A stretch of DNA of 64,000 nucleotides, taken from assembly GCF_000717335.1 (NCBI RefSeq), contig NZ_JNYZ01000015.1, positions 124,001 through 188,000 on the forward strand, given 5' to 3'. The notes under the pieces were generated by a model that worked only from the letters and a program-made list of their open reading frames with translations, did no database searches and was not told where the DNA came from. This document shows, piece after piece, positions 18,890 to 27,424 of this stretch (its first letter is position 1; each line of letters opens with the position of its first letter). A program made the position numbers and the translations under genes. Origin of the DNA: Amycolatopsis jejuensis (GTDB lineage Bacteria > Actinomycetota > Actinomycetes > Mycobacteriales > Pseudonocardiaceae).

Positions 18890-19747
18890 AGGGCGACTCC
18901 CGCGTGGCAGCGCGGGGCAAGGGGGGCATGGCCGACCGATCCAGCCGCCCGCATCACTGCCCGCGCCGCACCCCGACACGCACCGAACGGCGGATCGTCA
19001 AGGTCCGGGTGCTGCGCCGGTGGGGACCGGCACGGATCGCGTTCTTCCTGTGGCTGGCGCCCTCCACCGTGCATCGTGTGCTGGTCCGCTTCGGCCTGGC
19101 CCGCCTGGCCCATCTCGACCGGGCCACCGGCCGCCCGATCCGCCGTTACGAACGCGCCACCCCGGGCGAGCTGGTCCACGTCGACATCAAGAAACTGGGC
19201 AACATCCCCGACGGCGGCGGGCACCGTGTGCTCGATCGCGCCCAAGGCCGACGCAACGCCCGGGCCACCACCACCGAACGCCGCAACAACCGGGCACCGA
19301 TCGGCTACGGCTACCTGCACAACGCCGTGGACGATCACTCCAGGCTGGCCTACACCGAGATCCTGCCCGACGAGAAGAAGGAAACCGCTGTCGCGTTCTG
19401 GCGGCGCTCAGGTCTTCTTTGATGTCAACGGAATCACCGTCCAGCGGGTACTTACCGACAACGGATCCTGCTACAAGTCCCGCCTCTGGCGCGACACCCT
19501 CACCAGCGCGGGCATCACCCACAAACGCACTCGCCCCTACCGGCCACAGACCAACGGCAAAGTCGAACGGTTCAACCGCACCCTGCTCGACGAATGGGCC
19601 TACGCCCGCCCCTACCGCTCCGAAACCGAACGACGCGCGGCGTTACCACGATGGCTGCACACCTACAATCACCACCACGGCCACACCGCACTCGGCGGCC
19701 ACCCACCCGCCAGCCGCGTTCCCAACCTCCCAGGTCAGTACACCTAG
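18890..19747 (+). mobile_element. IS481-family transposase, 5'-truncated and frameshifted
   Basis: The first frame has GMADRSSRPHHCPRRTPTRT, PARIAFFLWLAPSTVHRVLV, HVDIKKLGNIPDGGGHRVL and SRLAYTEILPDEKKETAVAF, then stops at 19422. A shift near 19405 continues as QVFFDVNGITVQRVLTDNGS, RPYRPQTNGKVERFNRTLLD and HTYNHHHGHTALGGHPPASR. The DDE residues are present but split between frames. The N-terminal helix-turn-helix is missing. It is distinct from the remnant at 9060-9665. Confidence 0.75.
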
Positions 19748-19754
19748 GGCCTGA

Positions 19755-20040
19755 CTCGACCGCGTGGCGTTGCTTGTCGATCTCCGGATCGAACGCGGTT
19801 GGCCTGCCACGGTTACGGCGATGACGGATCTGATCAGCGGGCCGGGGATCGGGCACGCGCTCCTTCGCCGCCGAAGGAAGGCCCGGTTGGCGCGGGAACT
19901 ATCGGCCTTGTCCGCCAGCACGCGATCCGGCCGGGTCCACGCTCGCCCGCTGCCAGCGCCGGAACACGCCGTGGAAGGTCTGCCAGCAGCCGTAATCGGA
20001 TGACACGTCGCGCCAAGGCGAGCCGACACTGACTCGCCAG
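19755..20040 (-). mobile_element. IS5-family transposase remnant
   Basis: Reverse-strand pieces include [20 protein letters not shown], then [20 protein letters not shown], then RNRGRPTAFDPEIDKQRHAV in another frame. These are the usual N-terminal, late-core and C-terminal pieces of an IS5-type transposase with the middle deleted. It ends abruptly against the IS481 element, so one inserted into or recombined with the other. Confidence 0.55.
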
Positions 20041-20059
20041 GGGACACCATCGAGAAGCC

Positions 20060-20282
20060 GGCGGTTGGTCATATATCGGTGGGCGGAATTCGGCGGTCAG
20101 CCGGGCGACGTCGACGACCCGCTGGCCGTTGTCGTCGTGGATGTCGAGCAGGCCGCCCTGCGCGCGGGAGGCCGCGGACGGTTCGGCCTCGTAGACCGCG
20201 GCCGGGATGCCACGGACGTGCAGGACGCGGGCGAGGACGAGACCGCCGAGCCCGGGCCGACGATCGTGACGGGAGTGGTCAT
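20060..20282 (-). pseudogene. TetX-like FAD monooxygenase, N-terminal fragment
   Basis: The start is good (GGAGGAG, ATG at 20282): [11 protein letters not shown], a frameshift, then [39 protein letters not shown]. This is the FAD-binding N-terminus of a TetX/PHBH-type monooxygenase. It is cut off at the IS5 remnant, losing about 300 residues. Confidence 0.6.
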
Positions 20283-20429
20283 GAGACGGCTCCTCCGAGA
20301 GTTCTAGTACGCCGTTCCACGGTGCTCCAGATGTGTCAGGATGGGCACATGACAACGCGAACGCGCCAGGCACAACGGCGCACCAAGGCGCTTTCCCGGG
20401 AGCTGACCCCATCGGCGGTCACCCCTGCA

Positions 20430-20720
20430 GGCGGAAACCGCGCCAGGCCCTCTCGACGAGACCTTCGCGTCGTCGCCGGAGATCGGCTTCCGGGTCGGCC
20501 GGGCGCGTAGAACAAGCTAGCCGGTGACCCGGTGAGCGCCATCATCGCGAGGACGTTCGCCGGCGCAAGTGCCGGGTCGATGTGGCCGTCGCGCTGGGCG
20601 TCGGGGGTGGCTGTCAGCTTCTGCGCCCTCCTCGGCCATGGTGGTGACCAGGTCGCCCACAGGCAGGCGTCGTAGATACCGACAAGCGTGGCCGGGCAGA
20701 TCATGGGCAGTCGTCGGCAC
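20430..20720 (-). pseudogene. Probable TetR-family C-terminal remnant
   Basis: A reverse-strand frame reads AQRDGHIDPALAPANVLAMM followed by ALTGSPASLFYAPG, which resembles the ligand-domain end of TetR regulators (GHIDPALxPxDVLAM). There is no helix-turn-helix part. It probably once regulated the divergent FAD monooxygenase fragment. The call rests on a short match. Confidence 0.35.
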
Positions 20721-20800
20721 CTCCGCTCCGGAGGGCCGGGACGGTGGTCGGCGACTCCGAATCCCGGCCCCCGGATTGGTGCAGGACCACCACGGCAGGA

Positions 20801-22240
20801 TCAGACGGTGTCCGGTCGTTTGTTGATCGTGATGGTCTGCCAGTTCGTGTATTCCATAAGCCCGTGCAGGGAATTCTCGCAGCCGATGCCGGATTGCTTG
20901 TGCCCGCCGAAGGCCTGCGCGGGCGAATACTGATGGACCTCGTTCAGCCACACAGTCCCGGCTTCGATCCGGCGGCCGATCCGTTCCACGGCCTCCAGAT
21001 CCTTGCCCCACACGCTCGCACCCAAGCCCCACTCGGTGTCGTTCGCGCGCGCGATCACGTCCTCCTCGTCGCTCCAGCGCAGCAGAGGCAGGATTGGCCC
21101 GAAAGGTTCCTCCTTGACCAGACGGGAGTCCTCGGGCGGATCGTCGACCAGGGTCACGGGCACGAACCAGCCCGGCGCGGACTCGTCGATTTCACCGCCC
21201 AGTGCGAAGGTGTAACCATTCTTGGTGCAATCGGCGAAATACTCCTTGACCTTCTCCAGCTGCGGCCGGTTCTGAATCGGGCCGAGGTCGGTGTCGGCTT
21301 CCGCACCGTTGCCGACTTTCACCGTGCGGGCGTAGGCGACCAGCGCATCACGGACCTGCTCGTAAACATCAGCGTGAATGTAAACCCGCTTGGCAGCATT
21401 GCAGAACTGCGCGTTGTTCTGGAATGCCGCCCAGAACAGCTGCGGTGCGACCTTCTCGGGGTCGACGTCGGGCAGCACGATCGCCGGGTCGTTGCCGCCG
21501 AGTTCGAGGGTGATGCGCTTGAGGTTACCCGCCGCTGAACGCATCACGTGCTTACCGGTCTCGGTGTTGCCGGTGAAGGCGATCTTGTCGATGCCCGGGT
21601 GCGCCGTGAGCCATTTCCCGAGATCGTCGTCGCCGGAAAGGACATTGAACACTCCGGGCGGGAGCAGATCGGCGACGAGCTCGGCGAGCTTCAGCGTGCA
21701 CAACGGCGTGAACGGCGACGGCTTCAGCACAAGGCAGTTCCCGGCCACCAGTGCGGGGGCGATCTTCCACACCGCAAGCAGGATCGGGAAGTTCCACGGC
21801 GTGATGCCGCCGACCACCCCGAGCGGCGTGTACCGGGTGACGACGCGGTGCTCGGCGCTGTCTTCCAGCACCTCCTCCGGCAGCGACTGCCCGGCGATCG
21901 CGCGGAACCAGATCACCGACCCGCCGACCTCCCACTCGGCACCCGCCCGCGGCTTGCCCTGCTCACGCGTCAGCAGCGCCATGAACTCCTCGGCGTGCGC
22001 CTCCAGCCGGTCGCCGATCGCGGCGACCGCGGCCTGCCGTTCCTCGATCGGGGTCGCCGCCCAGCCCGGGAAAGCCGCACGGGCCGCCGCAACCGCCTCG
22101 TCGAGCTGGTCCTGGCTCGCCACCGGGACCTCGGCGATCGTCTCGCCCGTGGCCGGGTTGAAGACCGGCGTAGTCGCCCGCGAACGCGCGGGCTTCCCGT
22201 TGATGGTCATCACGTAGTCGTCTTGCCGCATTGGGGTCAC
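20801..22240 (-). CDS. NAD(P)-dependent aldehyde dehydrogenase
   Basis: A 479-residue ALDH. The oxyanion/cofactor segment TPWNFPILLAVWKIAPALVA, the general-base motif LELGGNDPAIVL and the catalytic cysteine in NNAQFCNAAKR are in order, with the C-terminal EPFGPILPLL and QSGIGCENSLHGLMEYT. GTG start at 22240 was chosen because GGAGG lies 5 bp before it. It follows the AcoR-like gene by 79 bp on the same strand. With the alcohol dehydrogenase at 24608 and the acyl-CoA ligase at 27425 it would convert an alcohol through aldehyde to acid and acyl-CoA. Confidence 0.92.
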   Translation of the reverse strand: MTPMRQDDYVMTINGKPARSRATTPVFNPATGETIAEVPVASQDQLDEAVAAARAAFPGWAATPIEERQAAVAAIGDRLEAHAEEFMALLTREQGKPRAGAEWEVGGSVIWFRAIAGQSLPEEVLEDSAEHRVVTRYTPLGVVGGITPWNFPILLAVWKIAPALVAGNCLVLKPSPFTPLCTLKLAELVADLLPPGVFNVLSGDDDLGKWLTAHPGIDKIAFTGNTETGKHVMRSAAGNLKRITLELGGNDPAIVLPDVDPEKVAPQLFWAAFQNNAQFCNAAKRVYIHADVYEQVRDALVAYARTVKVGNGAEADTDLGPIQNRPQLEKVKEYFADCTKNGYTFALGGEIDESAPGWFVPVTLVDDPPEDSRLVKEEPFGPILPLLRWSDEEDVIARANDTEWGLGASVWGKDLEAVERIGRRIEAGTVWLNEVHQYSPAQAFGGHKQSGIGCENSLHGLMEYTNWQTITINKRPDTV

Positions 22241-22319
22241 AGTTGCCTCCGTCGTTGCAGTACCGCCGCCCAGCATGTCGGCGAACGATCACCGGTAACT
22301 GTGCCGATCCGGAACACCT

Positions 22320-23894
22320 TCACTCGATGCCGAGTTCCTTCAGCCTCCGATACAGCGTCGTGCGGCCGATGCCGAGAATCTCCGCCGCATGGACCTTGTT
22401 CCCGCGGCACCGCAGCAGCACGGAGGTGATCGCATCGAGTTCGGCTTGGGCCAGCACCGGCAGATTCCGGGCAGGACGGCGGAAAATGTCCGGCAAATGC
22501 GCTGTCGTGATCACCCCGCCGTCGCGGCCGAGCTCGCGCAGCAGAGCCGCAAGCTCGGCGAGGTTACCCGGCCAATGGTGCCGGCTCAACGCACTCACCG
22601 CGCCCGTACTCAGCCGCGCGCTGCTGCCCTGACTCCGCAGAACCTCCTGGGCCAGCAACGGAAACTCGTGCCGGCGGGCACGCAACGGCTCGGTGCGCCA
22701 ACGGCCGGTACACCGCGCCGCAAGCCCGGCGTGCTCGCCGGACAGCTCGCTCTCCGGACAGCTGGTGAAGGCAAACCAGCCGGACGAGCTGTCCAGCAGA
22801 TGCGCCAGCCGTACCGCAGCCGCGCTGTCGAGCAAATGAATCCCGTCAATCACGACGAGGTGATCCATTTCCCGCGCAACGATTTCCCCAGCTGCATCGA
22901 GCACCGTCACCGGATGTGGACCCGCCAGCGCCAGCGCAGCGGTGGTACGGCCGCTCCCCGGCTCACCGTGGATCAGCAGGCGGGAACGTCGGCGCCGATG
23001 CTCGGCGAGTGCCTCCACGAGACTCGGCAACTGCCGGTTCCGAGGTACCGGCGGCCGGAAAGGCTTGCTTTCGACAGCTTCGAACAGCACCGCGCGGCGC
23101 GTGCCCGGCAGGATCGTGTACGACACGTCGACCGGTTCCCCCGCACGGGCAGGCAATCGGCACGAGCCCTCGTCCCCCTGCAGCTCCCTGGCGAGTCCAC
23201 GGGCCGCCGCGGGATCGAACGTGTCGGTCGCGGCCTGGTTGGCGAGCATCAGGCCCTCGTCGAGCACCAGTACGGGACGGCTGGTCCGGGCCGTCCGCGC
23301 CCGGTAAGCCGCCAGCAACCGGCGATCCCCGGCCGAACTGCCCTCCAAGAGCCGCGCCTCGATGTCGCGCACCGCCTGGGTCAGAAACGGCTGCAGCAGG
23401 TCGGTCGCGTCGGCCGCGTGCCCGGTCACGTCCAGGACGCCCGCCAGCCGCCCGGTCACCGGATGCGTGATCGGGTGCCCGTAACAGCAGAAACCCTTGA
23501 GCGGGTCCAGGAAATGCTCCGCCCCGACCACCGTGATCCCCCGCCGGATCTCGAACGCGGTCGCCAGCGCATTGGTCCCGGCGACCTCCTCCGTGTACCG
23601 GTGCCCGGGCACCGCCAGGACGTCGTCGAGCGCATCGGCCAACCGGCTCTCGCCGAACCGGCGGTCGACGATCCGCGCCTCGTGATCGGCCAGCAGCACA
23701 CTGAACCGGGTCCCCCGCAGCTGCCCGGCGAGCACGTCGAGCACTGGCTCCGCGGCGACCATCAGCGTGCTGCCGCGATCGACCTCGCCGAAATCCTCCG
23801 CCGACACGCCGGACCCGGGATCCAGCCCGCTGAGCTCCGCCCGCCGCCACGCGATCGCGATCTCGGGCCGGAGATCCGCCTCCGAACCGCCCAT
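22320..23894 (-). CDS. AcoR-like GAF/AAA/Fis-HTH transcriptional regulator
   Basis: A 524-residue protein with the layout of acetoin-type enhancer-binding regulators. There is an N-terminal GAF part (VLLADHEARIVDRRFGES, YTEEVAGTNALATAFEIRRG, PLKGFCCYGHPITHPVTGRL), a reduced AAA+ part (IHGEPGSGRTTAALAL as Walker A, then HHWPGNLAELAALLREL) and a C-terminal Fis helix-turn-helix (KVHAAEILGIGRTTLYRRLK). I do not see the sigma-54-contacting GAFTGA loop, consistent with actinobacteria lacking sigma-54. It lies between the aldehyde and alcohol dehydrogenase genes and likely controls both. Confidence 0.85.
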   Translation of the reverse strand: MGGSEADLRPEIAIAWRRAELSGLDPGSGVSAEDFGEVDRGSTLMVAAEPVLDVLAGQLRGTRFSVLLADHEARIVDRRFGESRLADALDDVLAVPGHRYTEEVAGTNALATAFEIRRGITVVGAEHFLDPLKGFCCYGHPITHPVTGRLAGVLDVTGHAADATDLLQPFLTQAVRDIEARLLEGSSAGDRRLLAAYRARTARTSRPVLVLDEGLMLANQAATDTFDPAAARGLARELQGDEGSCRLPARAGEPVDVSYTILPGTRRAVLFEAVESKPFRPPVPRNRQLPSLVEALAEHRRRRSRLLIHGEPGSGRTTAALALAGPHPVTVLDAAGEIVAREMDHLVVIDGIHLLDSAAAVRLAHLLDSSSGWFAFTSCPESELSGEHAGLAARCTGRWRTEPLRARRHEFPLLAQEVLRSQGSSARLSTGAVSALSRHHWPGNLAELAALLRELGRDGGVITTAHLPDIFRRPARNLPVLAQAELDAITSVLLRCRGNKVHAAEILGIGRTTLYRRLKELGIE

Positions 23895-23907
23895 GAGCCC
23901 TCCACGC

Positions 23908-23978
23908 CGAGGTTGTCATCCACCACGTTCCATCAAGCCCGGAAAACGGGGCACCCGGCACACCCGGATGGGTGTGCC
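23908..23978. repeat. 71-bp direct repeat, copy 1 (with palindrome)
   Basis: CGAGGT, then a 35-bp block (23915-23949, key words CATCCACCACGTTCC and CCCGGAAAACGG), then the palindrome CACACCC-GGAT-GGGTGTG (23959-23976). The same unit recurs 553 bp to the right with only about six differences. Copy 1 lies just upstream of the AcoR-like gene. Confidence 0.85.
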
Positions 23979-24460
23979 GCCCCGTCAGGTGGAGCGGGGC
24001 AGTCCTCGGACGAACCCCTGCCGAGCAGCACGAGCGCACTCGGCTCGCCCCTCGCGGGTGATCGGCGGCATCACGGACCACTTCGCATCTGGAAGACCGC
24101 GCGGAGTCGTTCGCGTTGCCCAGCCGGAGCCAGTCGCCACACAAGGAGTCGACGTAGCTGTCCAATGTCGAAGCGGCCGGACGGCGCTTCACTCGAAGCG
24201 CCAACACTGGCGCCCGGAGAGGCGTGAAGGTCGGCCAGCGGCATCGACGCAGTGGTCACCTCCTCGCCGTCCGGGGTGGGCAGCCGCATCGAACGGGAAG
24301 TGATGCGGGACTTGGCGAACTGCCCCGCGACGAGGCGCTGCTCCGGAAACGTCCGGACCCGCGGCACGTCCCCGGCCACCCCCGGCGGTGATCTCCAGCG
24401 AAGGGATCATGCCGACCCGCACCGGCACGACCGGTCGCCGGTCCTGGACGAGCCAGCTCA
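23979..24460. other. Spacer between the two promoter repeats; no assignable gene
   Basis: About 480 bp separates the repeats. Reverse-strand frames contain DLVSWLVQDRRPVVPVRVGM and, shifted, PRVRTFPEQRLVAGQFAKSR followed by MRLPTPDGEEVTTASMPLAD. These look coding-like but belong to no family I recognise and need a frameshift to join. It may be a decayed small gene carried between the duplicated promoter segments. Confidence 0.3.
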
Positions 24461-24531
24461 CGAGGTCGTCATCCACCACGTTCCATCAAGCCCGGAAAAC
24501 GGAGCAGGCGGCACACCCGAACGGGTGTGCC
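24461..24531. repeat. 71-bp direct repeat, copy 2 (with palindrome), upstream of alcohol dehydrogenase
   Basis: Same unit as 23908-23978, in the same orientation. The 35-bp block is at 24468-24502 and the palindrome CACACCCG-AA-CGGGTGTG at 24512-24529, ending 78 bp before the alcohol dehydrogenase start. The palindrome shares its first 16 bases with the one upstream of the acyl-CoA ligase (28993). Confidence 0.85.
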
Positions 24532-24607
24532 GCCTCGTACCGGCGTCGCCGACGATCGGCGACAGCAGGCAGCAGACGCATGCCGGGAGACCACAAAGGA
24601 GTGTCCG

Positions 24608-25705
24608 TTGCACACCACAGCAGCCGTGTTACGACAAGCGCAAGCACCGCTCACGCTCGAGGAGCTCGAAATCGAGCAGCCCAGGGCCGGGGAGGTGCTG
24701 GTGCGTCTGGTGTCGTCGGGCGTCTGCCACACTGACCTCGGGGTGATCGCCACCGCGGTCGACGGGCAGCTGCCGGTGGTGCTCGGGCACGAGGGTGCCG
24801 GCATCGTCGAAGCCGTCGGGGAAGGCGTCGGTTCCCTCGCCACCGGCGATCACGTCGTCCTGACGTACAACTTCTGCGGGCAGTGTGACCACTGCAAGAC
24901 CGGAGTGATGACGCACTGCCGCGATTTCGTCCCGCTGAATCTGTCCGGCGCGCGGCTGGACGGTAGCACCCCGCTGTCCTCGAAGGACGGCCCGGTGTTC
25001 GGCCACTTCTTCGGCCAGTCGTCGTTCTCCCGGAAGGTGATCGCCACCGAGCGCAACGCGATCAAGGTCGATTCGTCTTTGCCGCTGGAACTGCTCGGCC
25101 CGCTCGGCTGCGGCGTGCAGACCGGAGCAGGCGCGGTCCTCAACTCGCTGGCGCCCGAAGAAGGTTCGAGCATCGCGGTGTTCGCGGCCGGCTCGGTCGG
25201 GCTGAGCGCGATACTGGCGGCCAAGGTTGCCGGTTGCTCGACCATCATCGCGGTCGACCCCCAGGCAGCGCGCCGCGAACTGGCCACGGAACTTGGTGCC
25301 ACCCATGTCGTCGACCCGGACGACGCCGACCCGGTCGAGGCGATCCGCACGATCACCGGCACGGGCGCCCGCTATTCGGTCGACTGTATCGGCCTCCCCG
25401 GCGTCGTGCGGCAAGCGCTCGAATGCCTGCAGTCGCCCGGAACTTGCGCGAGCGTGGGATACCAGGGCATGACCAATGAGCTGACGATCGACCAGGGGCA
25501 CCTGCTCTTCGGCCGGTCGCTGGTCGGCGTCATCGAAGGCGACGCCATCCCCGGGCAGTTCATCCCGCACATGATCGAGCTGTATCAAAACGGCCGGTTT
25601 CCGTTCGACAAGCTGATCACCACCTTCCCGTTCGACCGGATCAACGAAGCGATCGACGCCGCCCACCACGGCAAGGTGGTCAAGGCAGTCCTGACCTTCG
25701 ACTGA
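24608..25705 (+). CDS. Zinc-dependent alcohol dehydrogenase
   Basis: A 365-residue medium-chain dehydrogenase. Catalytic zinc ligands are in GVCHTDLG and GHEGAGIVEAVGEGV. Structural zinc ligands are the cysteines of CGQCDHCKTGVMTHC. The NAD fold is AVFAAGSVGLSAILAAKVAG. The pattern is that of the class-III/aryl-alcohol branch (XylB-like). TTG at 24608 behind AAAGGAG was chosen; no in-frame ATG fits as well. It ends 2 bp from the convergent response regulator. It probably supplies aldehyde to the dehydrogenase at 20801. Confidence 0.9.
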   Translation: MHTTAAVLRQAQAPLTLEELEIEQPRAGEVLVRLVSSGVCHTDLGVIATAVDGQLPVVLGHEGAGIVEAVGEGVGSLATGDHVVLTYNFCGQCDHCKTGVMTHCRDFVPLNLSGARLDGSTPLSSKDGPVFGHFFGQSSFSRKVIATERNAIKVDSSLPLELLGPLGCGVQTGAGAVLNSLAPEEGSSIAVFAAGSVGLSAILAAKVAGCSTIIAVDPQAARRELATELGATHVVDPDDADPVEAIRTITGTGARYSVDCIGLPGVVRQALECLQSPGTCASVGYQGMTNELTIDQGHLLFGRSLVGVIEGDAIPGQFIPHMIELYQNGRFPFDKLITTFPFDRINEAIDAAHHGKVVKAVLTFD

Positions 25706-25707
25706 GG

Positions 25708-26316
25708 TCAGAGCAGGCCGTGGATCCGGGCGTTGGTGATCACCTGCGCCCGGTTCCGCGCACCGAGCTTCTGCATCACGTTGCGCAGATAGGTCTTCAC
25801 GGTGTTCAGCGACAGGTCGAGCTGCTGCCCGATCTCGACGTTCGTGTGCCCGGCGGACACCAGCCGGAGTACATCGTACTCGCGGGGAGTGATCGGGGCC
25901 TGCGCCGGAGACGCCGGGCAGGTCGCCCGGTAGCTGCCGGTGCGAGCCACCTGGAGCAGGGCCTCTCGCAAGGCCGGGCCGGTGGCGTCTTTGACGAGCA
26001 GACCGCACGCGCCGGCCGCGAGGCTGGGAGCCACTGCCGCGTGCTCGGGGAACGCAGTGAACAACAAGACCTTGCTGGCGGGACTGACCTCGTGCAGGCG
26101 CGGAACCACCTCCGCGGCGAGCGCATCCGGAAGCCGCAGGTCAAGCAAGACGATGTCGGGTTGCTCCCGGCGGCACCCGAGGACCGCCTCCGCCGCGGTC
26201 GCGGCGTGCCCGACCACCTCGATGTCCCGGTGGCGGCCGAGCTGGGTGACGACTCCGTCGCGGACGACCGGGTGATCGTCGACCACGAACACCCCGACCC
26301 GCGGCCCGGTCAGCAC
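25708..26316 (-). CDS. NarL/LuxR-type response regulator
   Basis: A 202-residue regulator: receiver domain (VFVVDDHPVVRDGV, phosphoacceptor Asp in IVLLDLRLPDAL, Lys in LLVKDATG) and C-terminal LuxR helix-turn-helix (TPREYDVLRLVSAGHTNVEI, SLNTVKTYLRNVMQKLGARN). GTG start overlaps the kinase stop by 7 bp, so the two are translated as a pair. It likely senses conditions relevant to the neighbouring alcohol-oxidation genes. Confidence 0.92.
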   Translation of the reverse strand: MLTGPRVGVFVVDDHPVVRDGVVTQLGRHRDIEVVGHAATAAEAVLGCRREQPDIVLLDLRLPDALAAEVVPRLHEVSPASKVLLFTAFPEHAAVAPSLAAGACGLLVKDATGPALREALLQVARTGSYRATCPASPAQAPITPREYDVLRLVSAGHTNVEIGQQLDLSLNTVKTYLRNVMQKLGARNRAQVITNARIHGLL

Positions 26317-27398
26317 GGGATCCCGACCCGGAAAGTCGTCCCGCCATACGGGTCGGTCATCATCTGCAGCACTCCGCCGAGGCGAGCCACCGCCTCCCCG
26401 GCTTTGCCGAGCCCCAGTCCCGGCCGGTAGCCGTCAGGCAACCCGGAGCCGTCGTCGGTGACCGCGATGACCACCCCGCCGCCCGGACGCTGGCCCACCG
26501 TGACCACCACCGCGGACGCACCGGCGTGTTTCTCGATGTTCAGCAGAGCTTCCCGTACCGCACCGATGAGCACCTCGGCACGCGACGGCGGCAAGGCCGG
26601 CGGGTTGTCGAGAATGATCAGCTCAGCGGCGACTCCGGTCCGATCGCTGAACGCCGAGCAGTCGGCCTGCAACGCAACTGAAAGCGCGAGCGTGGCGGGA
26701 GACGCACGCAACGTACGGAGCGAGGTGCGCAATGCAGTCGTCGCCTGTGCGACATGCGCCTGCAAGCGCTGCAGCTGCGCAGCGAACTCCGGATTGCCGG
26801 TCGCTGTCTCGGCAAGGCCGGCGACTCCGGAACCGATGGCGAACAACAGTGCCCCGACCGTGTCGTGCAGGTCCGCGGCGACGCGGCTGCGTTCCTCGTG
26901 CACCGCAGCCTCCCGCGCCATTCTCGCGCGTTCGGCTACCGCGAACGCAAGCGCTGCCTGCGCAGCGACTTCGTTGGCGCGCTCGACGGCTCGATCGCTC
27001 AAAACACCGTCGTGCCTGACCCCGGCAGCCAGGACACCGTAGCTCTGCCTGCCATGCACGATCGGCACCGCCAGGAGACTGCGGACGCGTTCGGAGCGGA
27101 TTTGCCGATCGAAGGTGTGGGTGATCGCCGCAGAACGGAAATAGTCGTTCACCCAGTCCGGCACGGCCGCGCAGTGCACCTTGCCGGTCAAGCCCAGCCC
27201 TGGTGGCACGTGCAACCCGCGCAGCTGGCCGGTCAGATCGCCGTGGACAGTGCGCAACACCAGGTCGCCTGCGTCATCAGGTTCGGCGATCCACGCGATG
27301 TCGCCGTGCTCGGCAAGAAGCGCAAGCGCGGTGCGGATCGCCTCCCCGCGGTCGAGGAGCGTGACAAGATCCAAATGCTGCCCGGCCGCCTTGTCCAC
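26310..27398 (-). CDS. GAF-domain sensor histidine kinase (NarL partner)
   Basis: A 362-residue soluble kinase without transmembrane segments. Residues about 20-165 form a GAF domain. The HisKA_3 dimerisation box SRVAADLHDTVGALLFAIGS carries the phosphorylated His. The HATPase has REALLNIEKHAGAS and VTDDGSGLPDGY. GTG start. It lies 26 bp downstream of the ligase gene on the same strand, so ligase, kinase and regulator may form one operon sensing a cytoplasmic small molecule through GAF. Confidence 0.9.
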   Translation of the reverse strand: MDKAAGQHLDLVTLLDRGEAIRTALALLAEHGDIAWIAEPDDAGDLVLRTVHGDLTGQLRGLHVPPGLGLTGKVHCAAVPDWVNDYFRSAAITHTFDRQIRSERVRSLLAVPIVHGRQSYGVLAAGVRHDGVLSDRAVERANEVAAQAALAFAVAERARMAREAAVHEERSRVAADLHDTVGALLFAIGSGVAGLAETATGNPEFAAQLQRLQAHVAQATTALRTSLRTLRASPATLALSVALQADCSAFSDRTGVAAELIILDNPPALPPSRAEVLIGAVREALLNIEKHAGASAVVVTVGQRPGGGVVIAVTDDGSGLPDGYRPGLGLGKAGEAVARLGGVLQMMTDPYGGTTFRVGIPC

Positions 27399-27424
27399 GG
27401 TGTGGCCCCCTCCTCACGCCGATC

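Noticed and set aside
23957..24531. The CACACCC hairpins as transcription terminators
   Set aside because: They have no T tract, lie upstream rather than downstream of genes, and a third near-identical core precedes another gene; operators fit better.
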